Part shown: in pieces, positions 25,421 through 37,320 of the stretch | Layout of the letters: each line of letters begins with the position of its first letter | How positions within the stretch are numbered: position 1 is the first letter of the stretch | Origin: Aptenodytes patagonicus | Taxonomy: Eukaryota > Chordata > Aves > Sphenisciformes > Spheniscidae | Reading direction: 5' to 3' | NCBI RefSeq assembly: GCF_965638725.1 | Contig: NC_134949.1 | Coordinates: forward strand, 54,092,151-54,156,150 | DNA: 64,000 nucleotides | Position numbers and translations under genes: made by a program | Notes under the pieces: generated by a model | Database searches by the model: none | What the model saw: the letters and a program-made list of their open reading frames with translations, nothing else | Told to the model about the DNA's origin: nothing

Positions 25421-28400
25421 GAGGCTTTGCACATATTTTTATGGGATTCAATCCTCTGTGATGAATATGTTAATTTTTTTTTTCCATTTCTTTGTTGGGT
25501 AATGCATTCAGCAACACCTTCCATTCTTTTTGTTTTTCTTTCTTGGACAAAAGGAACAAATATTAAGATCTTATTTATTGTCCCTCATGAGAATATTAAT
25601 CTAAAGATATGGGCAGGAGTATACACTTCTATATATTTTTTTAATACATTACCATCCATTAACAAATAAGTATGAACTATTTCATTAATATTTTACATAT
25701 TATGCAAAAGCAGATTAAACAGAACATTTGCTCTCATACAACATTTGCCTGTGGAACTATAAAAAAAAAGAAAAGGCTTCCCTGAGGTTTCCCTCACCTC
25801 TAATACATCACTTTAGAAAATGCTGCCTTGATTAACAATAATAGCATCACAGTTGTGGTCCATAAAGGATGAGGCAGTTCACAGGCATTGCTACAGCATA
25901 GTGACCAATATACAACGCTTTAAAGCCTGCTGCTGTAGAGGTCATTTCTGAGACAACCTTTGCAGAAAGACATCAAAGATTTTTCGTATAGCCTTAGTCT
26001 TTATAGTGATACTGGGTTTTAAGGGCCATATTCAGGTGTTGCAGAAGAAGTGGGACATAGTATTGCGCTTGTTCAATAAAGTCACAGAATAAGTTCTGCT
26101 GAGAGAAAAGCTACTTGTGAATTCCCTCTGCACAGGCTGGCGGTATGAGTTTTTGCAATTTTCAAACCACTCCTGATAACGCTTGATGTCAAGTCAAGCC
26201 AGACTGGGAATACTTCCTGCAAAGAAGGGTCCCGCTTTAATCTTCTCCTTGCACTAGCACGGACCACGTAGGGGAAGGAATGCTGTAGCATGTCTTGACA
26301 GAGCGGAGCAGGTGCTTTTCTAGCAGTTGTGAATTTCAAAAACTTTTAAATTTAAAAACCCAAAGCAGTTGGCCATCAGGATGACAAACAGAGATGTTTA
26401 CAAAGCTTTCATCTACACTTTTAACAGCTGTCCTCCTTCAATGTTCATAATTTCCGTGAGAAAAATCAGCATCAGTAGCTTTGGATCAGCTCTAGCCATA
26501 ATTAATCATATTAATTACTAGCTAAGGGAACAAAGCAAATTCAACATTTCCAGCCAACATGAGCTTTTTGTAATTTGGCAAGATCAGATAAAAGTTAGAC
26601 TGTGCCAGAAAAACCTTCAGCTTTGGGGCTGCCCCGTCATTAGTTTAACAGATGCCATTTCTGTATTACCTCTGAATTTTTTTAAAACTCCTCCTGTTAT
26701 ATAAGGTCACACATAAAATATTTCAGGCAGTTTAAGTTCATATTGAACTATTAGTGAATAATATATCTAGAAATTCCATTCATACCAAAAAGCTAGTTTA
26801 AAAATTAGTTATGAAGAAGTCTGTTCAAGAAGACAGTGATTCAACAGTCACTTCATGATAAAACTGAAGTGAGAGTAGGGTTAAAACTACTTTTTACCAA
26901 AAGATATTTCACTTTTCATTTCACATCATTCACTTTTTCAAAAACTTTGTTTCCAAGGGAAAATATTTGACTGCTTGAATCCTATTGGCTCCTATCTTTT
27001 TGCATCCCTAGTTTTGCATTCGTCCTTCACATTCTTACATACTTCTAAAAATTTCATTTACTAAAGCTCTTTTTCCTTGCTCTTCCATGAAAAAGCAAAC
27101 ACACACCTTGTGGACAGAGTGAGTGATTAAAGTCATCAATCAGACTTAGAACATCATAAATATTTGTGCAGAACTTTTCAACATTTACTACTAATTAATG
27201 TGTTATGAATTACAGGATTTAAATTTAACAAATAAAATTTATAAATTATGTAAAGCAGATGCAGTTGCCTTTAACTGACGTCGAGAACCTACAGCTTAAA
27301 TCCAGGCCTTTTTCTCCCTTCCCTGACTAGTAAATGGTAATGTATTAAACACCACGTGAATAATGAATAAAAATAATGCCTGGGGCTGCTGGAGGTTCTA
27401 AGCAATCTGCATTTCAAAAGAGACTGATGCCAGTCAAGTGTATTTATCTGAAAAGAAGCCAGTAAAACAGACAGCATGGAAGAGATTTCAAGCAGGAAAT
27501 ACAGCAGATTCAAAGAAATGCCAGATTTTTTTGTGACCAGATAGCGGAATTGTTTTACTGGTAGCTACACGCGGGTGCTTGGAAGAGATTATGCAATTAT
27601 AAAAACATGGGCCAAAGTTGGGAAGTTGTCATCTGACAATGGCAAAATCATCATGTCATCTGTTTTCTCGCTTAGATTCAGTGGGATGGTATCTTAGCTC
27701 AATGCATTCTGAAAACACACAGACAAATCCTGCAATGGACAACAATTCAGATTCACATCTGAATTTTCCCTGTGATTTGAGTATGGGAGACTGGGTCTTA
27801 TCTGATGCCTCTCTTAGTTCATCAAAGTGCCAGGCTGGAAAATGATGGTGGTTTTATTGTGCCAGCCAGTGGCAATGAGAAAGCAAAAGGATTGTGAATA
27901 GCTCTGGTTAATGTAAATTTACGCAGAGCTCTAGTTTGAAGTACACTATAAATCAGTGATGTGCCAGCAGAAGGTCCCAGGAGTCTGTTTCAGAAACCTG
28001 CCCTCAGATGGGGAGGAGAACTGAGCTTCCCTCCTATGCCAGAGAGAGTTAATTCCCTCTGTAGTTAATGCTAAATAGTCTCTGCCCTGCGAAGGACAAT
28101 GTAAAGAGATTGTGATGGCACAGTGAGTCACACTAAAAATTCAGGAAACATTCAAGTCATGATTGGCAGCAAAGACCCTGTTGTTTTGTGATGACTCTTT
28201 TATTCAATTACATTTCATATCTTGAGCACTCCACGTTTTGCCCACAATGCTATTCTCAGAGGTGTGATAGGCAGCAGCCAAATAGGAGATTTGGACAGAC
28301 TGAGGAAAGGTCCTCTCGATTTCTTGGACCAGTTGCTGTTTGCAGTCATCACTGTGCAATTTTGGAGCAAATCCAGTGATGATACCAGTATAACTGCCTG

Positions 28401-28670
28401 CGCAGGTGAAATTAGGTGACTGCTTAACTCATCAGGTGGACAGTATTTAGTGAATGAGGCTGGAGTATCCTACAAACAGGGGAGGAGGCCACACGTACAA
28501 TAGGCAGATATGATGCAGCTTCCTTATTAAACCTGGGGGTGGGCAAGCAGACCAGTACGTGGAGCTTCTGCAGCTCCCAGGAGCTGAGGGAACTGTGATG
28601 AGCTACTCAACTCTCTTTCTGTGAATCCTGTACCTCACGAGACTTAACAGACTCGTATTTTTTTCGCTGG

Positions 28671-28695
28671 CTATTTGTATGGCAAATACAAATAG
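28671..28695. repeat. Perfect 10-bp inverted repeat with 5-nt loop
   Basis: CTATTTGTAT at 28671-28680 and ATACAAATAG at 28686-28695 are exact reverse complements around GGCAA. It lies about 320 bp before NR1H4 coding exon 3. No function is evident. Confidence 0.8.
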
Positions 28696-29019
28696 AAGCT
28701 CTAGTGCTGGTGCTCAGCCTGCTCCCAGCAGGTTTCAGCTATGGTTCTGAATTTTCCCAACATTCCAGGACCTTACTTTGGGCTAATGTCTAATGTTTGG
28801 GCACATGATTTATCCTGTTGATTTATTAAATTATATTACTTTGACACTATTCTCAGTACAAATACCAAGAATATAGTCATCCAGGCACTGAAAGAAACTC
28901 GCAGTGCAGCAGAACATGTGTCATTCAGAAAACCCAATGGAGATGGAGGCGCTCTTCAACTTGACTACTTTGCTTCTTTGAGTGTTTTCTTTTATCTATG
29001 TCACTGCTGTGTTGTGCAG

Positions 29020-29172
29020 GGTTCTTCAGAAGAAGCATCACAAAAAACGCAGTATACAAGTGTAAAAATGGAGGCAACTGTGAGATGGACATGTACATGA
29101 GGAGAAAATGCCAGGAGTGCCGCCTAAGGAAATGCAAGCAAATGGGCATGTTGGCTGAATGTATGTATACAG
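29020..29172 (+). CDS. NR1H4: NR1H4 coding exon 3 (second zinc finger; MYTG end)
   Basis: Acceptor GTGCAG|G. It encodes residues 151-200: [20 protein letters not shown] through [18 protein letters not shown], with second-finger cysteines C164, C170, C180 and C183. Two donors can end it: 29173 (ACAG|GTATTT), giving the MYTG-containing form, or 29161 (GAAT|GTATGT), giving the form 12 bases shorter. Both keep the frame into exon 4. Confidence 0.97.
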
Positions 29173-32100
29173 GTATTTGCATCATATAGTCAGAGTGTGC
29201 AGAGAACAAATCAAATACTGTATTTGTTTAATTGAGTTGGTTTTAATAATAAAGCTATAAAAGATGTCATGTGGCAGGTGGAAGGCGCATTAAAGATGAT
29301 GCCGTGCCTGTGCATCAAATCCTGTTGAAAAAGGCAAATACACTTATAAGCAACAGGATTTAGTTGGTGGTCAGGGACACAAGGGTATAAGAGCTGAGCA
29401 AACAGTGAAGGAAGGGCTGTCCTACACTAGAATGCAGCCATTAGTCTGCTTGAGCGGGAAGGAAAACAGTCAGGGGAAGCAAATCTACGGGAGACTCCCC
29501 AGGAGTGAGGCATTAGCAGTGTTGTGGAAGCCAGAGCAGGAAAGTCCTGGTGCTTCCCTTTGCTACTCTTTCTGGGGCTCTCCCTGTCAAGTTCTTGCTA
29601 GCAAAGTCCAAACTTTGGCATTCAAACAATGTCATTTTCGAGAAAAGAGGACTGCCGCTAGCAGGAAGTTTCTGTGGACTTGCTGAGTGTACATTCCCAG
29701 ACCTCACCCAGCAGTCAGGCAAAGCCTGCTAAAGGCTAGCCCTTTTTTATAGTCTCATTAGCTTTTTTCATGGTGCTACAGATTTTCCTGCCTTGCATAT
29801 AGGCACATAGGTAGAACCGTCTCCAGAAATGAAGCTGATGGTCTTTATAATGTTTCATATTAAAGCGAATATGCTATTCAGACTGACAGCTGATAAACTT
29901 CATTGAGCTTCACATTGATTAACTTAGAACAACAGGGATATTGGAGTGCAACTTTAAACACATTTAAAGATCATTTTGAGTAAAATGTTGGCCAATCCAT
30001 TATTTTTGCAAGCTTGCTCCTGAAAATAGTCTGTAAACAGCTGCTCTTCTGCCTTTCATGAACAGGGCTACAATTTATTTTTCTTGATGGCTCCAATCAT
30101 TTTAGCATACACGTATGTGTGAAACCAATTTAGGTTCATACAGGAAATTAATCTACTTGGAATTTTTAATATACTTCTATCCCTCTATCTGATCAGAAGA
30201 TGCTATATTAACTGTTGGTTTTGTGGAAAACAATAAGCTCCATCAATATTTGGAATGCATTGCCTGCATAATGTAATTAATCTTTCATTCTGCAAATTGA
30301 ACAGGCTACAAAGATCCTGAGATATGACATATTCATGTGCAATATGTAAATATATGAGCAGACACCACCACTTGATGACAGCACTCAATGTGTCCCTAAG
30401 TGTCAAAGGAAAATAACTCCCCTGTGGTGCTGATCCCAGATCCATTGTTCCAAAATTTTGAGGGTTCAAAATAGCCTGAGTGACTCAGTACAACAAAAAA
30501 ACAACCTATCACTGAAACAAATAGGTCAATGTAAATAATACTGGCTGCGCCCACATGAAACTTTTAAACTGGCCTATCGTTTTCACAAACTGGCATATGT
30601 GAAATAAAAGCCAGCAAGTGCCACTGCCATCTGACTCTCTCTCTGCAATGGAAACACTGGGTATCTTGTGTTGCTCATGACTTAACCATAACCATGCTCT
30701 AATGCACTGCAATGAGGATGTTTGGCAAGGTACTGTGTAATGGTTTTTAAGTAGGAGTGTGCTGTATAATTGCTTTTAGTTCAAGGCAATCCAGGACAGT
30801 AAAACATGAAGCTTCTACTAGTACAGAGCATTTATGTGGGGGGAAAAAAAAAAATTACTAGGAAATAAAAGGTTACCTTGAACTTTGTTTCACTTACTCA
30901 TTTTGTAGGACTGTAATTGCAAGCTCTGTGGATTCTTTTTTCCCTCTGAAGAAGGAGGTAAAGCCTTATAAACATTTATGGCACGGCTACTCAACAATCC
31001 TAATCCTGCCCTTTATATACAAACCACAGAGAGATCAAAATTACTAGCCATCAATTTCAGTCATTTGCTGTGGTTTTGATATAAACTGCAAGTTTCTTGG
31101 GTGAAATGTCTACCTAGGGAAGACCCAGGTTCTGCCACTCTTCCTGGAAGGTAATACCCATTTAATACCCATTGAAACCTAGCTATCTCTGAGGTAAAAT
31201 GCAAAGTCCTGTCTCTCATGTGAGTTTTCCAGCTAACTTAAATGGAGTCATAATAAGATGTCAAGGTACTACTCAGTAACAAGAAGCATAAGAAAAATCT
31301 GTCTTACTGCTTAAGGCAAATGTAAATCAAATTTTCCCTAGGAAGGTAGTAGACCAGATCCTAAGCTGGTGGAAAACAGTACAAGCCCATTAACAGCGCC
31401 AAAGGATGCACTGAATAATTTAGAAAAAGAAATCTATGATGCTGTGTGGCAGCACAAATTACATGGCTTGATACCAATTATTATCTCCATCATTTCTATT
31501 CCCCTCTTTCAAGGTATTATTTGCAGGTCTTATTTTAATAATGTAAATTTCCTCTTCTCTCAGCAGTTCAGGTAGGTTATTTTATATAGTGCTTAAACAG
31601 GAAATTAAAGACATTCACAATGAAATTCACTGTTTTCATGGTATCTTCCTCCACTATCATATACTCACTGAATGAGCCTCTTTTCCTGCTCTGCATTTTC
31701 AAAGGTGAAGAATGGGAAGGATACTTGAAAGAAGCTCAAAAAAAAAAGAAAAGGAAAAAGAAAGAAAAAAAGTCCTGTGCTGAAAGGTTTATTTTTAGAT
31801 GAATACTTAGCTGTTTACTTTTTCGTTTGTGCTTTCTGGCTGTCTTCCACAGGTTGTGTAGGGTACCTATTGTCCCTTTCTTTTGTTAGCACAAGCAAAT
31901 TGCTAGTTTTTATGACATCCACACAAGAATGCTCTATGGTTCAAGGTACTGAAATGTAGTCTAGAACAAAAAAAAGAAAAACGACAAATGCAAAAATCCT
32001 TTCATTAGGGCAAATGAAACTCTACAGTAAAACCAGGGCTTTATTCAGTCCTCTAATACAAATGTAATGCAAAATAGCAAGACCAACTTGGTAACATTTT

Positions 32101-32794
32101 AAATAAATACATTTTTCAGGTACATTTGCCAGCCTGAGTTACTTCTGAGCCTACATTTTCAGCTGTTGGTCTATCTGTATGGTGACACTGTAATGGCTAC
32201 AGCCCTGGAGTCCTCTCTTCTGAGAGGGCTTTCTGTGCAAAGATTCTGGACTACAGCCATAATATTGCTTAAAGATTATTGAAAACATTCACTGCTCTTT
32301 GTGTAAGAACAGCTAGCTGCACCTCAATTACTGTTTTGGATTGGATGAGGAGCACACTTTTGATGACAGTCTTCCCATTGACCCCATTTATTGCACTTCA
32401 GTTCAGGTGTTGAAGCACATGAAGGGGTTTTCTTTTGGATGAAACTGAACTAGACACACTCCAGCGCACTCCCATCATTAGTGGGTTTTCTGTCTGTAAG
32501 ACCAGATTAGAGCTGGTCCAAAGTGAGACCCCGACACATACACTGTGTGGATGCTGGGTTACCAGAACCGTTTTGCTCTGCAGATGGGCTCCTGCTGGGC
32601 TAGACTACTCATCAGTGTGTACTTAGTATGTCTCATTAGACTCACATCCAAAGATAACGACATGTTCAGGAAATGATCTGCACAGGTAAGTGGGTTTGTT
32701 AATGTAAAGGGCTTTCATGGGCGTGTTTATGCACCTATTCAGTGCCTAAGGCATACATAAATCCAATTGCTATCTGTTGTATTACATGTTCTAG
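29173..32794 (+). other. NR1H4: NR1H4 intron 3
   Basis: About 3.6 kb. It contains a purine-rich AAAG/AAAAAG tract at 31738-31771 and otherwise unremarkable AT-rich sequence. No embedded gene was recognised. Confidence 0.85.
31738..31771. repeat. Purine-rich (A/G) low-complexity tract
   Basis: A 34-base stretch of only A and G. It is simple sequence inside NR1H4 intron 3. Confidence 0.8.
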
Positions 32795-32928
32795 GTCTGT
32801 TAACAGAAATACAATGCAAGTCAAAGAGGCTACGGAAAAATGTGAAACAGCCCCCAGATCAGACAGTCAGCGAAGACAACGAAGGCCATGACATGAAACA
32901 AGTGACATCTACAACTAAAATATATAGG
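32795..32928 (+). CDS. NR1H4: NR1H4 coding exon 4 (hinge)
   Basis: Acceptor TTCTAG|GT, donor TATAGG|GTAAGA. It encodes residues 202-245, [18 protein letters not shown] onward, matching human up to QVTSTTK. It contains the basic cluster after the DNA-binding domain and the variable acidic hinge; the end KIYR differs from human KSCR. The phase is 0 at the 3' end. Confidence 0.95.
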
Positions 32929-33448
32929 GTAAGAAAATTCTTGTAATAGTTCATACAGTAGTGGTGATGTTTGAGCTAAATGTGGCTAGTACAGTGAATA
33001 TAGAGTACTTGCAAACTCTCTGGAGCTGTCTGTATTAATTAAAACTCCATCTCCCACCAACTCAAGGGAATACCTTGAGTATAGAAGTAGGTTTGATATT
33101 TTTAGTCAAAACTCAGTAAAGCATCCATAAAATCCATGAAGTATTTTTTCTGTGATACGTCAGGTATATATCACATACGGTGAGGTGCGATATTAAAGTT
33201 TGAGCATACCTAGTTTTTTGCTAAACATTTCCTTATTTCTAATAATAAACCACACAAACTCACACAGTTTAGAAGCATTATACACCTCTCTTCTGTACAC
33301 TTCTACACAAATCTCAGTGACAAGCAAACCTCTTTTCTGCTTGGTCTCCAAGTGTGAGAAATAGATGTATAGCTTTTGCCTAAAGCAAGAGATGCTGGAT
33401 CATTTCTATGACTGCATTTCATGATGGGCTTTTTTTTTGCCAGTATAG
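32929..33448 (+). other. NR1H4: NR1H4 intron 4
   Basis: 520 bp, the shortest intron of the gene. It ends in T9GCCAGTATAG, with a second AG five bases upstream of the used one. Confidence 0.9.
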
Positions 33449-33547
33449 GAGAAAGTAGAATTTACCCCAGAACAGCAGAACCTTCTTGATTACATCATGG
33501 ATTCATACAGTAAACAACAAATACCACAGGAGGTGTCAAAAAAACTA
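33449..33547 (+). CDS. NR1H4: NR1H4 coding exon 5 (start of ligand-binding domain)
   Basis: 33 codons, EKVEFTPEQQNLLDYIMDSY to EVSKKL, against human [20 protein letters not shown] to EITNKIL. It is phase 0 at both ends. Acceptor TATAG|GAG, donor CTA|GTAAGT. It forms helix 1 of the ligand-binding domain. Confidence 0.95.
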
Positions 33548-34647
33548 GTAAGTACATTGATGAATTCACTTTTGAGATGCAGATGATGAAGCTGAGGATT
33601 ACACAGCAGAAAATATTTGTACTCAGCATAAGTAGGTGTAGTAAGTAGCAGAGCAAACTATGGGTAAAAGCTTACAGTTAAAACATGATGCAAGGGGGGC
33701 AGAATCTCTCCCATTCAGTCAACAGTTAGACCACATATTTGTTTATCAAACTTTAAGGCCAAGAAAAAGCTTTCAACTCTGGAAATACACTTTTATGCTC
33801 AAATCTAACCTTTGCTGATTGGAGCTTTGTTTTTCGCATTGTCAGCATAGGCAGTGATTTGAGTTTGACTTGCAGCCAAGCTTCCTTTCTATAAAGATGC
33901 CAGCCTGGAAGCTTGAAAATATTTCATTTTTTTGAACCCAGATTCCCAACATTTTCAAGGTTTGGATTTTTGTTTCATCCCCTCTTCTTTCCTTTTCCTC
34001 TCTACCTTCTAGAAATTCCATTTTCCCTTTAAGAGCTCTCAGTTTTCACAGTAGGATGGAAAAAGGTTGGGGAACAGGAAGAAGAGGGAAAAAGGGTTTA
34101 AAAGGAGATTTCTTTTTTTTTTTAAACAAAACTGTCATGTTCAATCTTAAAAAAACCACCAAACCAAAACAACTGTAGAAAATTACTTCCTAAGAAGTCA
34201 TCAACTTTGAAAACTAAAAGGAAGACACTTGCAGGGGGAGGGTTGAATAACCCATAACTAACTTGTGGAACTTATTTCCATGGGAGGCAGTGGAGGTCAA
34301 AACCAAAAATATATTAAAAAAAGAAATAGACTGATTCATGGATAACAAGGCTTTTGGTTAAATGTTATGGTACACATAGAACTTCTAGCTCAGGAAGTGC
34401 CTAAATCATTGATTGCTAGATACGGCACTGAAAGTGAGACAGATATTCCAGAGGAAAGGACACTGTCTACTTCTTTTAATTCTTACGTCACCTTCCAAAA
34501 TACCTGTTTTTGACAACCATTGGAGACAAATCACAGGGTTAGGTGAACCTCTTGCCTGATCCAGTCTAATAATTCTTGTATTTTATGCTCTCAAGTGTGA
34601 AGTGACAATGAATATTAACAGATTTTGTTTGGTTTGATTTTTAACAG
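33548..34647 (+). other. NR1H4: NR1H4 intron 5
   Basis: 1.1 kb, GTAAGT to TTTTTAACAG. No additional feature was recognised. Confidence 0.9.
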
Positions 34648-34747
34648 TTACACGAGGAATTCAGTGCTGAAGGAAATTTTCTGATTTTAACAGAAATGGC
34701 TACCAGTCATGTGCAGGTTCTTGTGGAATTCACTAAAAAACTACCAG
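34648..34747 (+). CDS. NR1H4: NR1H4 coding exon 6 (ligand-binding domain, helix 3)
   Basis: Acceptor TTAACAG|TTA, donor CCAG|GTATAT. It encodes residues 279-311, [20 protein letters not shown] to [13 protein letters not shown], nearly identical to human. The helix 3 sequence [19 protein letters not shown] carries the nuclear receptor signature that builds the coactivator groove. Confidence 0.96.
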
Positions 34748-35579
34748 GTATATCCAGTGTGTTGGGGCAAATTTTGTTATTGCAAAGCTTACATGCCTTT
34801 CAGTTGCCATTTGGCGATTGTTGTGTATGTTTTGAAGACTATATAAAAATGCCTCCTCCTCTGACACATACGCATTCTTCAGACACTGTCTAAAGAAAAG
34901 GAGCTTTGTGCTCTGAGGAATAATACGTTGAATAATTCAAACTCTCCCACTCTGAGATGTGGCACTCTTTACCTACTGACAAACAAAACACTCAGAGAAG
35001 GGGTTGTGTCTCTAGAGAGATTTTACTTTCATATATCACTGCAATGCCAAATAGCCTGCCTCTAAATTACCACTAACACTTGCCAGACTCTGCTTCACTG
35101 GCTTTGCTGCCTTTCTAGCAAAGCCTCTAGGTCATGGCATCCACTGAATTGTGAGTCCTAAACAAGAACTTTCCCTAGTTGATGGCACCAATCGTTATGG
35201 TCCTTGCAGGGTGTGTTATGGACAAGCACTGAAAACCTGAGTTTGTCATTAGTATTTTTTTGACTCTCAAGTTGATGTTTCCTCAAGAGTGAACACTGGG
35301 CATGGTACAGGTTCCTTGTAAGACAAGTAATGCTTAGCTGTATGAAAACAGTATTTTCCTAGTATTCCCATGATATTGACCCTTTCTCTGTGTGTTACAG
35401 GCTTGCTTCAAAGCCTAGCACTGCAGTTGTAACCATATTTTTTTTATGCTAACTGGGATACTGGCTCGCAGGAAATGAATGGAGCACAAATTAAGCAAAG
35501 GGGTACAGCAATGTCAGCGGAAAGATGCTAACACTGCTCCTTAATGGAACAAAAGAAATAATTTCATTTGCTATAGGAC

Positions 35580-36130
35580 TGTTATGGTTTAACTTCAGTC
35601 GGCAACTGGTGGGATGGGGAAGAGAATTGGAAGAGTAGAAGTGAGAAAAACTCGTGGGTTGAGATAAAAACAGTTTAATAATTGAAATAAAATAATAATA
35701 GCAATAATAATAATAATAATGTAGTAATAATAATGATAATAATAATAATAATACACAAAGCAAGTGATGCACAATGCAATTGCTCACCACCCGCCGACCG
35801 ATGCCCAGCCAGTCCCCAACCAGTGGCCCCCCCCGGGCCAGCTTTCCCCAGTTTATGTACTGAGCATGATGTCACATGGTATGGAATGTCCCTTGGGCCA
35901 GTTTGGGTCAGCTGTCCTGGCTGTGCCCCCTCCCAGCTTCTTGTGCACCTCCAGCCTTCTCAGTTGGTAGAGCATGGGGAGCTGAAAAGTCCTTGACTGG
36001 TGTAAGCACTACTTAGCAGCAACTAAAACATCGGTGTGTTATCAACTTTGTTCTCATCCTAAATCCAAAAGACAGCACTGTACCAGCTACTAGGAAGGAA
36101 ATTAATTCTATTCCTGCCAAAACCAGGACA
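35580..36130 (-). mobile_element. Solo LTR of an avian endogenous retrovirus (antisense to NR1H4)
   Basis: The element runs TGTTATGG...CCAGGACA on the + strand, i.e. TGTCCTGG...CCATAACA in its own direction, with the TG...CA ends of an LTR. It shares long word matches with the LTR at 62675 (for example GTTGATAAC, the GGACTTTTCAGCT word, AGGTGCACAAGAAGCTGGGA, GTACATAAACTGGGGAAAGC). Its 3' part includes an AAT/ATT microsatellite. No internal viral genes flank it, so it is a solo LTR. No exact 5-6 bp target duplication is visible. The family looks like an avian ERVL- or ERVK-type LTR; a repeat library is needed to name it. Confidence 0.9.
35687..35753. repeat. (AAT)n microsatellite inside the LTR
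   Basis: AAT units interrupted by AAAT, GCAAT, GTAGT and GAT variants. It lies in the 3' part of the antisense LTR and is absent from the related LTR at 62675. Confidence 0.9.
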
Positions 36131-37047
36131 GTGCCACTCTGGCTGAACGCAATCACTGCTCAAGCACAGGGTTATGCATGCACATCCACACCTAACAGGG
36201 AGTGAAGCTATGAGCTAGAAACTCGATGGTTGTTTCGTAACGGGGGAAAAAAAAACCCTACCAGACTTCTGCAATCCAGGTGGTCTTATACTGAGGAAAA
36301 GGCAAAGGGGTCTTAGTCAGAAGTACAGAAAAAGATCCAGGTCCTGCTGTTCAGTTTATGTTGAGAAAGACGAAGGGAGGAGCTTTGTAATTGAATAATC
36401 TGCTATTTTCAGTGTTGACTTAGAGTACATCCTGCAGGATTTATCACCTTTTTGTTTCATTCTCTACATTACCTTTTTCTGTGCTTCCCACAGAAGGGGG
36501 TGGGTACAAGGTAGGTACCTGCATTGGCAAGTATGAGGAGAGTTTCCCATGATCTTCAGCTCCCTGTTCTTCTTCAGAGGAGCAGCTCTGTATTCACACA
36601 AGTTACCAAATTCCTTCTGATTTCTTCAGTGAGTTTTAGAGTCCTTCCCTTCCAATGAGAGAAGCACATATTTAAAACACAGCAAGAAGCCTTTATGTAA
36701 AGTCGTATCTTAGTCCAAATGCAAGGTGAAATATTTAAAATTAGATGCTTCAAATGCTGATTTTTGCCATCAGAGCACAGGAAGAGCTGAAAGCAGCATG
36801 GCAGAGGGAGAGTTATATAGAGAGTTCTGGTGGAAACATGGCAGAAGATGTTAGGCAGTGCCATCAGGCTAGACAAAGTCTCCACTATTGGTTGTGCTAC
36901 GCCACTAAATTTTGCTTATCATGTTCCTCTTAAAGTACCATGAACACTGAAACATAAGTCTAATTCTCAAACTTCAGTAAGAATAAAATCTGTGTCATTT
37001 TCTGGAATCTGGGTTTCAATTTCTGCAGCACTTGGCAACCCTACTGA

Positions 37048-37320
<273 letters not shown>

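Larger units (their letters stand above)
23451..29019 (+). other. NR1H4: NR1H4 intron 2
   Basis: About 5.6 kb from GTAGGA to GTTGTGCAG. It holds an ancient CR1 remnant (about 25105-25420) and a 10-bp inverted repeat (28671-28695). No other coding or RNA feature was recognised. Confidence 0.85.

Noticed and set aside
35491-35996. ORFs around the AAT microsatellite
   Set aside because: Poly-Ile, poly-Leu and poly-Tyr translations come from the AAT repeat inside the LTR.
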